A DNA stretch of 64,000 nucleotides from Cycas panzhihuaensis (lineage: Eukaryota > Cycadophyta). The notes under the pieces are model-generated. The model did not search any database. It was not told where the DNA came from and was given only the letters and a program-made list of their open reading frames with translations. Below, piece after piece: positions 1 to 11,008 of this stretch (positions are counted from its first letter, which is position 1; each line of letters starts with the position of its first letter). A program made the translations under genes and the position numbers. Location of the stretch: NCBI GenBank assembly GCA_023213395.1, contig CM041465.1:239575741-239639740 (forward strand), given 5' to 3'.

Positions 1-215
1 ACCCCATTAACAAGTCTAAACTATGATGGGTTCACTTCAAAAAGTCACCTGTTAAGGAGTTTAAGCTATGGCAGTCTATCCTTTTCACCCTAGCAAAAAG
101 ATTCCACTCTGAAAAGTCACCTATTAATGAGCTTAAACTATGATAGTCCATCATTTTTGCTCCATTAAAAATACTTCCTTTTGATACTCGGTTAATGAGA
201 GATAAACTATGACCA
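1..215. repeat. Degenerate tandem repeat, period about 72 bp
   Basis: A unit starting AAAAGTCACCT followed by TTAA, a short purine stretch and AAACTATG recurs at about 40 and 112. Weaker partial copies lie at about 1-38 and 181-215. Copies differ by many substitutions, so the array is old. No protein signal is visible. It may be the remnant of a minisatellite or of a repeat-rich untranslated part of a transposon. Confidence 0.55.
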
Positions 216-230
216 GGTGTATACTAGAAG

Positions 231-284
231 CCCATCCAGTTTGTGGGCATTTGGTGATGAAATCCCATCCAGTTTGTGGGCATT
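231..284. repeat. Two exact 21-bp direct repeats, 33 bp apart
   Basis: The word CCCATCCAGTTTGTGGGCAT is present at 231-250 and again at 264-283, each followed by T. The two copies are identical although the surrounding DNA is diverged, so this duplication is younger than the neighbouring 72-bp repeat. Confidence 0.85.
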
Positions 285-299
285 AAGTAAGTTTTTGAT

Positions 300-500
300 A
301 GCAGTAGACACCTAGTCCTTTTAGGAGATGAGACAAATATATTGATATTTTTGAGATGGATACCTAGTCTTTTTGGGTAATTTGATAGGTGCCCAATCCT
401 TTTGGGTAATTTGATGATGCCTAGTTCTTTGAGGCAAGATATGTGAATGACACCACTTTTAGTTAATATTTCTTAGTCCTTTTGAGTAACTCATCTAGTA
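300..500. repeat. Degenerate short repeat (CCTAGTCCTTTTGGGTAATT-like)
   Basis: Versions of CCTAGTCCTTTTGGGTAATT occur about five times between 310 and 490, most clearly at about 364, 392, 421 and 474, with spacing of roughly 30-55 bp. This is low-complexity tandem DNA with no coding signal. Confidence 0.55.
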
Positions 501-2900
501 GAAACTTCTTTGAATTAAGTTGCAATAAAGATTTCATCCCACCATGGAGAAGTATCTTCCTATCATCCATACATTTCATCAGTTCCTATCACTTTCACTA
601 GAATAACCAACACCTATGTCATTTCCACCTCTCACTATCCTATGTCTCTTTCTAGAATAGGTGACTCAGGTGCTAAGGGGGAAAATGTTTCACTAAAACT
701 TGGCTTCCTTAGTTGTATTTGGATCATGTTGGTAAATTGATATGTTTATGGTTTTATTAATGTATGTTGATTCTATTTGATGGATTGAGCCTTATTTTGT
801 TGAAATGATGCATTATTATTGATTGATGAAATGTAATGAATGATATTATGGCTTATATTCCTATCATAACACTGATGACATAAACTATGGTATTGAAGTT
901 TTCTTTTATGACTAACTTAACTTCATACTTCCTTCAAAGTGGTTGTTTTTATCTTATTTTTAAGATTTTGCCTATGTTTTTCTCGTTTATCACTTTTTGG
1001 GCTTGTACTTAATGTATTTCACCTCATTCTGGGTTTATTTACTTTTTTATGAACTCATATTTGTGATTAGAAACTTATTAAATGTCAAATTTTGGTCAAA
1101 TTTTACTTCACTAAAATCGTATTTTTCACCTTGCGAAAAATGCCACCGATTACGTTTTTACAATAAAATCGCATTTTTGGTAGGTGAAAAATGTGACCAA
1201 TCATGTTTTTCACTATCATGCAATAAAACATTAGGCTAATATACTAAAATTCTGCATGTCACTACCCAAATGTGATGGGATTTAGTCCTTTTAATGCCCA
1301 AAAGTTGGAGGAGAGTTATTATTATTGGGAATTAGAAGAAAAGAAGTGCTTCTTACTCTAATCTTGAGATTTTATGAATTTCTTGGAGAATTCTTAAGGA
1401 TTGCTACTGTGGCTATGAAGACTTGATTTTTTGAAGTCTATTGGGTGAAATCTAGAAGAAGTTTTGTTGTTGTATCACTACTACTCGATTGTTGATGGTC
1501 TAGACTTTCATCTTCTTGGATCTTCATTAATTTTTATCTTCAAACTTTTTTTGATTTGGTAAGATCTTTCCTATTGGGTTTTAGACTTGTTTCATTGAGT
1601 TTTGAAGGTGGTTTTAGCTCAGAATTGTTTCTTTTCATTGGTTGATTACTTTTATTCTTTTATTTAGACTTTTGTTACAAAAATATACGCTGAAAGATCT
1701 ACCCTTTATGGGGTTCCTTAAGGATAAGACTAGGGTAAGGCATGGTCATCTCTCCACTATATATCTAGCTTCTCCTTCCCACTCTCTCATAGTAGCATAT
1801 ATTTCAATTGGATTGTCACTCTTATTTGACATTGTTTGGCCTCTTTGAATTGTTGTTTCTTCCTTCTTTACACTTGTTTTAAAGGAAAGTGTGTGGGAAG
1901 AGTTAGTTAAATGAAAAGAAAACTGCCATTCTGAGCCACTCTTTATAATAGGAAAGGAATATTTACCTTGCATCTATCATTGCATGCACTTTTATTTTCA
2001 GGTTAGCCCTTGTATCTTCAGAATGAAAAGTTGATAGTGTTTTTTAATTGAAGTATCTATGATTTTCAATTCTATATTAGTTTCAAAGATTTCTTTTGGA
2101 GCTCTTACTACTCCAATAACAATAGAACCTTTGGTTGGTCTTGCATGGATGATTATTGTTCAGATTTATGATTTGTCCATCATCTCATAGGTCTATAAAT
2201 TATCATAAAATAGTAGTAGTTTCCTTTAAGAATTTATTTATTTTATGCATTATTTCATCGGTTTTAAGGAAATTAGTTGCATGCATCAAAGTTAAAACAT
2301 ACTAGCTAGTCTTGCATGTAGATTAATCTCTTTTAAAAAGAAATTTGCATAAAGATTATATGCTTACTTTTAAATTTTGAGTAATATCATCTCTTCTGAA
2401 GTGAAGTGTGCATGTAGGAAAGCTATCTTATAGTTACATGTGCATTTTTTATTTTGGAAACAAAAAGAAATAAAAAACAACAAAAAAGGCTTACATGTAT
2501 AGTTTCTAGTTTATTTATTTATAATTTCATTAGAAAAAAAAAAAACAAAAAGGATTGATATGAGTTTGATCTTATGGTTTCTTTGATTATATTGTCTTAC
2601 TCTCTTAGCTTTGTATCTTTGCAATAATATCAAGATCTAGAAACCTAAACAAGTCAAGTTATTATTTCCGTTAGCTTACCCTCTCCCATATCTTAGAAAA
2701 ACTTGAAAAGTTGAACTGATTATAAGAGAGGAGTCCCTAAGAAGGATATTGAAGATATTGTAAGAGTGGCTCTGAACTTAGAACTCCTTTGTCAAGTTGT
2801 ATAGGTTAGTGGATTCTATCACCCTATTTCACATCCATACCTTTTATCATACCCACTCTCACTAAGGCAGATGACACTACTAAGCAAAGACTCCTTCTTA
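501..2900. other. AT-rich region without an assigned gene
   Basis: No reading frame here shows a recognisable protein family, and the longest frames (under 85 codons) look random. A polypurine run at about 674-686 followed directly by TGTTTCAC resembles the polypurine-tract/LTR-start junction of the retrotransposons further right. This could be the 3' edge of another, unrecognised LTR element, but no matching second LTR is visible. An A-rich run (about 2,531-2,552) and several T-rich stretches are present. Nothing else can be supported. Confidence 0.5.
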
Positions 2901-2949
2901 AGAGTTAGGCAAAGATGGTCCTTTAGGTCTCTTTTAAGCTTCATATTAG

Positions 2950-3150
2950 ATCTTTCCCAAGCCCCATACCATCTTTCTGGAGGTCTTACTAAGGATCCAA
3001 CCCGAGACCCCCCTAGAACACCATCATTTGTCTAGGGATATACCTTGAACCACCAACCACCTATATATCCCTAGCTCTGGTCAATGGGATAAATATTACT
3101 GTGTGTGGCCCCGCTAATCAAGGCTCCTTGCCAACTAGGATGGGAGGCTA
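2950..3150 (-). pseudogene. Gypsy E fragment: part of the antisense PMD-gene region
   Basis: From about 3,030 to 3,150 this DNA matches the reverse complement of 59,600-59,740 in gypsy F, and more weakly 28,700-28,800 in gypsy A. Those are the second coding part of the antisense plant-mobile-domain gene. The match continues without a gap at 14,034, across copia 1, which shows that copia 1 inserted into this older gypsy copy. The left edge is uncertain because homology fades before 3,030. It is a relic with no open frame. Confidence 0.6.
3146..3150. repeat. Target-site duplication of copia 1 (left copy; right copy 14,034-14,038)
   Basis: Left is GGCTA and right is GGTTG, differing by two transitions. 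The match is weak alone. It is supported because joining the two flanks rebuilds a continuous alignment to the PMD-gene region of gypsies A and F. Confidence 0.6.
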
Positions 3151-3797
3151 TGTTGAGAAGATAAGGTCTTAACCCTTAAATTGCCACCAAAATCTAAATA
3201 ATTCTTGGAACTAGTTACAGGAATCAAAACTAAACTTTAACATGCAAGTTCTTAAACTAAAGATAAAACAATAAAATGAACAAGAAATCCAAGCATCACA
3301 TGTACACCTAATATAACATGGTAAAAACCTAGCACTATTCTAGGAAAACATTCATAAAGGAAAGTTATTGATATTTATTATTGTAGAATAGAGAAAATAT
3401 ACATAATCTTGTAGTAGAGTGCTCACAATAACAACAACCAGCTACCCAACTCTTCATAGTACATTTAACATTATTAACATAATGAAAAATGCCCTAAATC
3501 GGGCTACATGAGAGGGTCATCCAAGGCACAAATCTCGACTGTAGAATCTAAGGTATTTTGAGCGAACAACCCTAATTCTCTTTACAATTTAATATACTTT
3601 CTAGTGCTAAATTTTTGGGTTGAGGGCTATCGCCCCCAAACCTCCTCTTTGTGGGGGGCATTGCACCCTCCCTATATCCCCCTAGCCAATGGGAGCTCCC
3701 AACCCCTTGAACCCTCTGAGGAAGGTTTGGGGGGGAAACTACACTGCTAACATATCAAAATTTTAGCCTCCAACCATTGTTGTCACATTACCTAACA
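3151..3797 (-). repeat. Copia 1 3' LTR (647 bp)
   Basis: Read on the minus strand it starts TGTTAGGTAATG and ends TTCTCAACA, keeping the TG...CA ends. It aligns end to end with the split 5' LTR, and is the same family as the LTRs at 35,010-35,655, 38,464-39,095 and 43,138-43,774. A G-run (TTTGGGGGGG on either strand) lies near the U3 start. Confidence 0.93.
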
Positions 3798-3812
3798 ATC
3801 TCCACCTTGACA
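3798..3812 (-). promoter_or_regulatory. Copia 1 polypurine tract
   Basis: On the minus strand AAGGTGGAGAT lies directly before the 3' LTR. The same purine tract precedes the 3' LTRs of copia 2 (about 34,999-35,009) and copia 3 (43,127-43,137). It primes plus-strand DNA synthesis. Confidence 0.8.
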
Positions 3813-3815
3813 ACA

Positions 3816-5495
3816 ATTTACCTGGTACCTTTTCCAGACCTTTCATCACCTTTTTTGTAAGCCAAGAGAAGACAAATACCATTTAAACTTCTCTAATAGT
3901 ACTTGTTTTGTGAATATATCAACACAGTTTTATTTTGTGTTAACCTTCTTAAGTGCCACTCCACCTGCTTCCACAACTTATCTAATTAAATGGTACTTAA
4001 GAGCAATATGCTTTGTCTTGTATAATAAGATGGATTCTTGGCTAGGTAAATGGCACTTTGACTGTCACAAAATACCTTTACCTTTTCCTATTTCCTTCTA
4101 AGCTCATCTAAAAGACCCTATAACCAGATTGCTTCTTTGTAAGCATGTGCTGTAGTAACAAATTCAACTTATGTAGTCGATAATGTAATTGTGCTCTACA
4201 ATTTTGACATCCAACTGACTTGACCATTTGCAAGAGTAAATGCATAAGCTGAAGTAGACCTTCTCTTATCTAAATCACCTGTAAAGTCTAAATCAACATA
4301 TCCACAAACTTGATTACCTGTACCTCCAAAGGTGATGCAATAGTCACTTGTGCCTCTCAAATACCAAAGCACCCATTTCACTGCTACACAATGTTCCTTT
4401 CCTGGATTTGCCATAAACTTGCTAACTACACTGACTGCATGTGAAATATCAAGTCTTGTATATACCATGGCATACATCAAAATTCCTACTGCACTAGCAT
4501 AAGGCACACAAGACATATAATCCTTTTCTTCTTCATTAGTAGGACTCATACTTGAAGAAGTCTTGAAATGGGATACTTACTGGTTTCACATTTTCCATAC
4601 CAAACCTGGTTGGCACATTCTCCACATATTTCTGCTGTGATAACTATATCTTACTATTTTTTCTATCTCTATGTATCTCGATACCTAAGATTTGTTTTAC
4701 AGCTCCTAGATCCTTCATATCAAAAGTCCTAGCTAATTGAGCCTTTAAATTATTGATTTCTTCCATGCTCTTACTTGCAACCAATATGTCATCAACATAT
4801 AATGCCAAGATAATGAATAAGCCATTGTCCATGAATTTAAAGTAAACACAATTATCATACTCACTTCTTTTGAAATTTTGGATATCCATGAAGGCATCAA
4901 ACTTCTTGTACCATTGCCTAGGTGATTAATTCAGGCCATACAATGATTTCCTGAGCCTGCAAATAAGTCTTTTTTTGCCATCCTGTACAAACCCTTCTAG
5001 CTGATTAACATAGATCTCCTAATATTAATCTCCATGTAGAAAAGCTATTTTTATATCTAATTGCTCCAACTCCAAATCAAGGGAAGCTACCAATGCTAAC
5101 AACACTTGAATTGAAATAAGTTTGATAACTAGTGAAAAGATCTTAAGAAAGTCAATACATGCTTTCTGTGTAAAGCCTTTATCTACCACTCTTGCCCTAT
5201 ATTTGTCAACTTTTCCATCAACATTTATTTTCATCTTAAAAACCCACCTCCAACTAACAATATTCCTACCATGTGGAAGTTCTACCAAGTCCCATGAATT
5301 ATTTTTCTTCAAAGCATCTATCTCTTCCTGCATAGCCCTCTTCCACTTCTCACTATAGATATCATCTACTGCTTCTTGATAACATGTAGGCTCACCATCA
5401 TTAGAAACCAAAGCAATAGAAGTAGAAGGGCTATACCTGTGAGGTGGATGACTAACTTGTATAGATCTTCTAACTGTTGGTAGAGGAGTGTCCAT
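3816..5495 (-). pseudogene. Copia 1 reverse transcriptase and RNase H, broken
   Basis: Minus-strand frames keep the copia RT order. From 5,495 comes the region leading into KRAMQEEIDALKKNNSWDLV, followed by KVDKYRARVV and LDIKIAFLHGD. A separate frame (4,889-4,644) carries the catalytic YVDDILV at about 4,780-4,800. The frame at 4,549-4,196 holds the region before RNase H, with NPGKEH and the GDLDKRRSTS motif, and relics of the RNase H tail (AIYLAKNP-like) run on to about 3,816. The protein would copy element RNA into DNA and remove the RNA. At least five stops or shifts break the frame, so it is not functional. Confidence 0.9.
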
Positions 5496-5799
5496 ATACT
5501 CCTATAAATCTATTGCAGATTCATCTTCAAAAAGATCTTCCTACTCTTCTGATTCCAAAGATGGTTGACTTTTAAACTTGACCTATTGATGTTCAACTTT
5601 TTACTCCTGTTTCACTTCAACTTCTATACTATCTGATTTTAGAAGGGAAGGTTCATCAAATATAACATCTCTATTAATGATGATCTTGTGCGTAATAGAA
5701 TCCCATAACCTGTATCCCTTTACACCATATTTATCACCATAACCAACAAATATATATTTCTTAGATTTTGGGTCTAACTTTGAACATTTACTTTTATCA

Positions 5800-6790
5800 G
5801 TCTAGGCATAAGCATCACAATAAAAAACTTTCAAATTTGAATAATCATATGGATGTCCAGTCCATACCTCTTCAGGAATCTTGCAATCTATTGCAAGTGA
5901 TGGTGGCTTTTTTATTAGATAGTAAGATATTTGAATAGCTTCTACCCACAAGCCCTGCTCCACTCCATCATTACTTAACATGCTTCTTACTCTTTCCAAG
6001 AGTATCCTATTCATATGCTCAATAATACCATTTTGCTATGGAGTATAGCTAGTGGTCTTGTGCCTTTCGATCCCAACTTCTCTTCAATAGTTCTCAAACT
6101 CCAAGGAGTTGAACTCACCTCCATTGTCAGTTCTTAAACATTTGATTAATTTACCAGTGTTATTCTCAACTAGAGCCTTGAACTACATAAACACACTGAA
6201 AACTTTAAATTTTCTTTTCAAAAAATAGACCCATACCTTTCTGGAGTGATCATCTATACATGTGATAAAGTACAATGATCCTCCATAAGATATTTTAGGG
6301 GCTAGTCCCCACACATTTGAATGTATGTAATCTAGAACACCTTTACTAGTGTGACTCTCTACTTTAAACTTGAGTCTACATAGCTTTCCAAAAATATAAT
6401 GTCTATAGAAAGCCAAATCTAAAAGTTGTAAGTTAAGGAAGTAACTTATGGTTTATCGGCACCTTAAGTCATCTCTCACTCAGGTGCCTAAGTCTCTGAT
6501 GCCATAACTGAGCTGAATCTTCTACAGTCTTTGATGCTATAGCTGCATGGCTGACATTTATACTTCCCAGTAAAATATAAAGGTTTCCTTTCTTTAAGGC
6601 TTTTATAATAACCAAGGTGCACTTTGACACCTTTAAGACTCCTTCATGACCTGTATGCTTATAACCACCTGAATCTAGTTCACCCAAGGAAATCATATTC
6701 CTTTTCAGATCAAGTACATGTCTAACCTCAGTTAATATTCTTACTACACCATCAAACATCTTAATTCTTATGCTACTAATGCCCACTATT
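5800..6790 (-). pseudogene. Copia 1 pre-integrase and integrase domains, broken
   Basis: At 6,786-6,469 on the minus strand the pre-integrase domain is readable (FDGVVRILTEVRHV ... LWHQRLRHLSE), giving the first zinc-binding histidines. The integrase core follows: CIDDHSRKVWVYFLKRK, then LRTDNGGEFNSLEFENY, then relics of QNGIIEHMNR, which keep the D, D and E positions of the DDE site. The end reads EVWTGHPYDYSNLKVF, typical of Tnt1-type copia integrase. In-frame stops at several points inactivate it. In copia elements integrase precedes RT, as here. Confidence 0.9.
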
Positions 6791-6839
6791 TTACAAGAAA
6801 CTTCATTTCACATAAGCACATCACCACCATAAAGAGGTT

Positions 6840-7761
6840 GGTACAATGAGAACTAACTCTTATGTGGACACATGTGGCATGAAGCACCTAAATCTAATAA
6901 CCAGTCATGGTAATAATGGGAAACATTACAAGTAACCAAGACATCATCATATGTACCTTAATTTGACTCCACCTGATTAGCCTCCTTGGCAAGATCTTCC
7001 CTTTTCTAGAACTCCTTCCTTTTGAAGTAATCCTTCTTGAGGTGACTGGTCTTATTATAGTGCTAATATTTGAGCTTACTCCTCTTGCCTTTTGGATTTG
7101 ACCTTGATGTATCCCTGGAGCTTTGTTCTCTATTAATTGTTATACCCCTTGCTCCCATATCTTTTGGTACAGAGGTTTCAAGACTAGACTTCCTCCACAC
7201 TTCTTCCATCAATAAAACACTCATAATGGAATCATATTCTAATTCATCTATAGTGCTAAAACTAATTAAGGTGATAATATTATCTCAAGATTCTAGTAAT
7301 GATCATAACAAGGTAACATTCTTGTCCTCATTCTCAATTTTGACATCGATATTAGCCAACTAACAAATAGGAGTATTGAAAATATTAAAATAGTCAGCAA
7401 TTTTTATACCTTCCTTTATTCATAATGAGTACAACTGCCTCTTCAAGTAGATTTGATTCATCACTGATGTGGTTATATACAGGCATTCCAACTAGGTCCA
7501 TAATCCTGCTACTGTCTTCTCCCCTTCAATGTTAAATAGAACTTCATCTACCAAATACAATCATATTATGCGAAGAGCCTTTTTGTCCAGATCATCCCAT
7601 TTGTCATTTTCCATCCCTGTGGGTTTCTTTATTTTGCCTGCAAGAGCTCTGTATAAACCTTATTGTATAGGAACATCATACGCTTTCAACTTACACAACT
7701 CAAAGTTGTTCTTGCCATTGAATTTCTCTACCTCAAACTTTGCACTTACTAGTTTCTCCAT
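6840..7761 (-). pseudogene. Copia 1 gag and protease, broken
   Basis: The frame starts with an ATG at 7,761 (minus strand) in the same context as copia 3 (MEKL.-AKFEVEKFNGKNNF). It runs through a UBN2-type copia gag to a degenerate zinc knuckle near 7,050, where the first cysteine codons have mutated. The protease relic near 6,880-6,900 reads LLDLGASCHMCP. The usual catalytic triplet DSG has become DLG, so the protease would be impaired even without the many stop codons. Confidence 0.85.
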
Positions 7762-7816
7762 TTGGTGTCGAAGAAGCTGACACCAAAACCTTCACAAACT
7801 TACTGCAAAAATAAAA

Positions 7817-7831
7817 GTGGCTCTGATACCA
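7817..7831 (-). promoter_or_regulatory. Copia 1 primer-binding site (initiator Met tRNA)
   Basis: On the minus strand TGGTATCAGAGCCAC lies two bases inside the 5' LTR. The first 12 bases are the standard complement of the 3' end of plant initiator tRNA-Met, the normal copia primer. Confidence 0.93.
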
Positions 7832-7833
7832 CT

Positions 7834-8047
7834 TATTGAGAAGATAAGGTCCCAACCCTTAAACTGCCACCAAGATCTAAACTATTCTTACAACTAGTTA
7901 CAGGAATTGAAACTAAAATTTAATATGCAAGTTCTTAAACTAGATATAAAACAATAAAATGAACAAGAAATCCAAGCATTACATGTATACCTGATATAAC
8001 GTGGTAAAACACTACCAGTGTGCTAGGGAAACATCCACATAGGAAAG
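7834..8047 (-). repeat. Copia 1 5' LTR, low-coordinate part (U5/R side)
   Basis: It aligns to 3,151-3,364 of the 3' LTR. The terminal CA has decayed to TA (plus-strand TATTGAG instead of TGTTGAG). The LTR breaks at 8,047, where gypsy B inserts with target duplication GAAAG, and resumes at 13,600. Confidence 0.92.
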
Positions 8048-9430
8048 TATTTCCTGGCCATCAGGAATGGACTTGAGATGGGTCGACTCAGGTAAGCACA
8101 GGTATATACTTCTCACCTTCAACTATCGCTTGGTAAGTGTTGTTTAGAGTGTTATTTGATGCACACATGCTTGTCATTTGTGTGATTGCATTACTTTCTT
8201 GCCTAATCACGTTGCTTTTGCCTACCACATATTATGCAGCCTATGACGACCCACCATGGGGCACTCCTCAGCGATTCATGCACCCAATATGGTACTTAAC
8301 TACTTGCAATGCCTCCATAGCTCCTCGAACGTCATCGTTGGTCATGACCCGCTCGCATCAACGCTCCTGTCATCACTTTGGGTCTCCTTCTAGGTGTGAT
8401 AGGAGCTCCCCGAGACTCATTTCTCTTTGTCAGCCACTTGCCAGCCACCTAGGCATGAGCTCCCAGCCTGCTCAGCCTCTACACACCCTTCTATTTGGCT
8501 CTAGGCCTCAGTTCTTCCTTAATTTTGACTTTAAGTCCCACATCACTGTAAACTTAATAGTACCGCGAAGTTTGCCATAGTGCGACTGTTTAAACTCATT
8601 TTTTAAAACTGCATCAGTGATTCCTACTCTTTCTGCAGAATCGCCACGTGGCACCCTCGTGTACTCACCCCCACCATAACCCTAAATGATTGTTCAGGGT
8701 TGGGGTGCATATAAAACTAAAAAACTAAGCCATTTGTTTGGCTTCTTGGTTTATTTTTTGCTCTCTACTCCAACTCTCACTTTACAACCTTCATAGGATC
8801 TGCTCCTCTGCTCTGGCTCCTCTTTCACAGGACACTTGCTGCGTCTTAGGCCCTACTCCAACAACTTCAGGCTCCCTTTTTGCAGGTCTATTTTGTGGAA
8901 GGAGGGTACTCATAGCATCTCAATAAGCAAACTCCAAGATCTCAGAGTTGCATCGACGTTTGCCTCCCCTTTAGCCCAGGTCTGAAAAGCCTGTTTGGCA
9001 TAAGATTTTCCCCTCTAATTTCTGGCAGAATAAAGCTCTTTCCTTCTACTTCAAGGTACTCCTTCAAGGTCTTTTAAGTTTCCTTATTTTTTTTTCTTTC
9101 TTTTGTAAGCAATTTTGAGTCAATCCTTGCTCCTATCCTTCCATTTCAGAGGAGCTTGCCTATTGCTCCTTATTTTATAGTACTTCTTCTCTCTTTTCCC
9201 GCAAGCTTACTCTAGGGTGGTTGTGCAAGAGGGCTGCATAAAGACAGGTGAAGGGAGAAAGGCGAGATCAGTCCCCTTATTGGCCTTTTCCCCAAGGGTT
9301 TTGCCCTTCCCTTCCTTCCTCTTCCACTCCATGCCTCTCTCTGGAGTTGGGCTAGGGATATTGAGAGCTTATTTCTAGTTCTGAAAACAACATTTTGGAG
9401 TAGAGTGTAATAGTTTTTAACTTGATTTAT
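8048..9430 (+). repeat. Gypsy B 5' LTR remnant (1.38 kb of about 2.6 kb)
   Basis: The start TATTTCC is a decayed TGTTTCC. It aligns with 11,009-12,350 of the 3' LTR, then skips about 330 bp (12,350-12,680) and realigns from TTTTGGAGTAGAGTG (9,393) to CTTGATTTAT (9,430). There it jumps straight into the 3' internal region. Two separate deletions are therefore needed: one inside the LTR and one removing the LTR end, gag, pol and PMD. It includes the conserved LTR block CCTATGACGAC near 8,240. Confidence 0.9.
8550..8717 (+). promoter_or_regulatory. Gypsy B 5' LTR promoter block: palindrome, G-box, telo-box pair, TATA
   Basis: In order are a decayed GGTACC-centred palindrome (8,550-8,573), a G-box CACGTG at 8,645-8,650, an AACCCTAAA...AGGGTT inverted pair at about 8,680-8,703, and TATAAAAC at 8,710-8,717. 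The same order occurs in the 3' LTR. The G-box and telo-box are known plant promoter elements. Their use here is inferred. Confidence 0.6.
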
Positions 9431-10228
9431 AAAAAATTTACAAAAAGCACTGAAATTTAAATTGTGATTTCGGGTTGGGTTTGGCGATCCAGTCACTGGA
9501 TCTGGTCACGTGGTCATCATCTCGCCCTCCCGATCGCTCTGGCTACCTCCTTGCCCTGATCCAATGGCCTGATCTCTCACTACATGTCCTAGAAATGGGG
9601 TAGTACTCCGTTGCGTAAGGGATGAGCTCTGAATTTTGTACAAGAGCTCGTGAAAATGAAATCCTTTTCAGTTGTTTTTCCTTAAATAGGCGGGGCCCCC
9701 GTTGGGCACTTCCTCCTTTCTCGCCTTCGAGGTAGCCTACGAGACTACATTTTCACCCTGGCCAGCATTGCTTTCGGGTCCAGTTCCTCTTTTTGTTTCT
9801 GTGGTCCCCTTTCGACCTGTTTCTCTCAGTGCATTAATGACACTCTAAATAACTCATTTTTGCTGAGGCCCCCCTCATCTCATTTTGCGTGCTACTCCCG
9901 TGCATGCCCGAGTTTATACTTGTTTGGCTCGTTTTGCCACCCTAGACTCATTTCTGCCACCCGTTTTTGCTCTTGGCACTCCCACATGGAGTGTCCCCTC
10001 CGACCAAGCACCCATTTGTGATTTCTTAAGCCAATTTGGGCACCCCAGAGCCCCTTTTCCACCGTTTTCTTCCCCGTTGGTGGGGTAGCCTTCCCTGCCT
10101 TTGGGTCGCCTCATTGCTAGGCCTTCATACCCCTTTATGGCCACCATGACAAGCGACACAGAGTCCTCTTGTCGCCTCTTTCTTTAGTTTCATTGCACTT
10201 CTTTTCAGTAGAGAAGTCGTTCTCATTC
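9431..10228 (+). promoter_or_regulatory. Gypsy B leader of the aRNH gene with conserved TATA-like block
   Basis: This non-coding stretch aligns with 30,600-31,370 of gypsy A and with the reverse complement of 56,900-57,700 in gypsy F. The best conserved part is CCTTAAATAGGCGGGGCCCC (9,680-9,699), matching CCTTATATAGTGGGGCCCC in A. A good plant 3' splice-like site (T-rich tract ending TTTTCAG) sits at about 10,192-10,208, just before the aRNH start codon. This suggests a promoter and possibly a 5' leader intron. Both are inferred. Confidence 0.5.
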
Positions 10229-10651
10229 ATGGCTCTTTTCATTTTCACCGATGGTAGAAGCCACGGTAATCCTGGTCCTTCTGCCGCCGCGTGGATACTC
10301 CGTGATTCCTCTGGGTATAATTGCCTATGCTCTGGAATCTTCCTTCCCAAGGTAACCAATAATGAAGCCAAGTACACGGCCATTATTGAAGCCCTCACTG
10401 ACGCGTTACATTTCCATCATGGACCCGTCATCCTTCTTTGCAACTCCCAAGTGGTGGTGTCTCATCTCACCCAGGTTTACCAGGTGTAGTGCCCATATTT
10501 GAGAGCCTTAGCGTCAACCATGAGGTCACTATTGGCTCACTTCCAGTCTGTCGATATTTACCATATTCCTCAGGCCCTTAATGCCGAGGCTGATAGCCTC
10601 GTTCACCTCATCCTTGAGCGTCGTCTCCCTCTTCTCACTGACCACCTTTGA
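10229..10651 (+). pseudogene. Gypsy B second RNase H (archaeal-type, RVT_3-like), one internal stop
   Basis: The frame from ATG 10,229 to TGA 10,649-10,651 encodes about 140 residues with a clear archaeal-type RNase H fold signature: FTDG then GNPGPSAAAWIL, then NNEAKYTAIIEAL, then LLCNSQVVV, then NAEADSLV. Three of the four metal-binding positions are kept (D in TDG, E in NNEAKY, last D in EADS). The third is changed, CNS where gypsy A has CDS. A single TAG at 10,487-10,489 interrupts the frame. The start was chosen because FTDG follows at once, as in other RVT_3 proteins. It would cleave RNA in RNA-DNA hybrids. It lies between the deleted pol side and the 3' LTR, not within pol. Confidence 0.85.
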
Positions 10652-11008
10652 GAGACTTGCTTGGCCTGCACGTTGCCTAAGTCTTTGGCTGCCTTTCTCC
10701 TAGTTTGCTTGTCTAGCCTGTTGGTTGCCCTTACATTATCTATTACATTCTAGCGATGGGGGCATCCCCCTTTTTTCATTCATTTCATCTCCAGGTCGAC
10801 TTCCAGATGACCCATAGGCAGCCCCTATGTTGTCCTCATCTCCGTCTCCCTTGTCCACATGTTCTACCATGACACTCACTGACACCCTTGGTGCATACTC
10901 TATTCATGATTTATACATATACACATGTGCTACTAATAGTCTTTGGTTGCCAGTATTCGCCATCACACCATGCTTCTGAGCGGTGAGGCTCTACTGCCAA
11001 GGGGGCAG
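10652..11008 (+). promoter_or_regulatory. Gypsy B 3' untranslated region and polypurine tract
   Basis: No coding signal lies after the aRNH stop. The region ends in GCCAAGGGGGCAG (10,996-11,008) directly before the LTR start TGTTTCCC, a good plus-strand primer. Gypsy F has the same tract at 56,075-56,090 on the minus strand. The equivalent in gypsy A (about 32,180-32,191) has decayed. Confidence 0.8.

Noticed and set aside
997-1973. Small open frames in the left AT-rich region as host genes
   Set aside because: All are under 85 codons, with no motif, no splice-supported extension and composition like the surrounding non-coding DNA.
7817-7831. Match to tRNA-Met as a tRNA gene
   Set aside because: Only 12-15 bases match, directly inside an LTR. 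It is a primer-binding site; no cloverleaf can be drawn.
8137-8926. Open frames of 60-150 codons inside gypsy LTRs (also 16,354-17,460 and 32,844-33,774)
   Set aside because: They fall within LTRs, differ between the two LTRs of one element, and show no domain motif.
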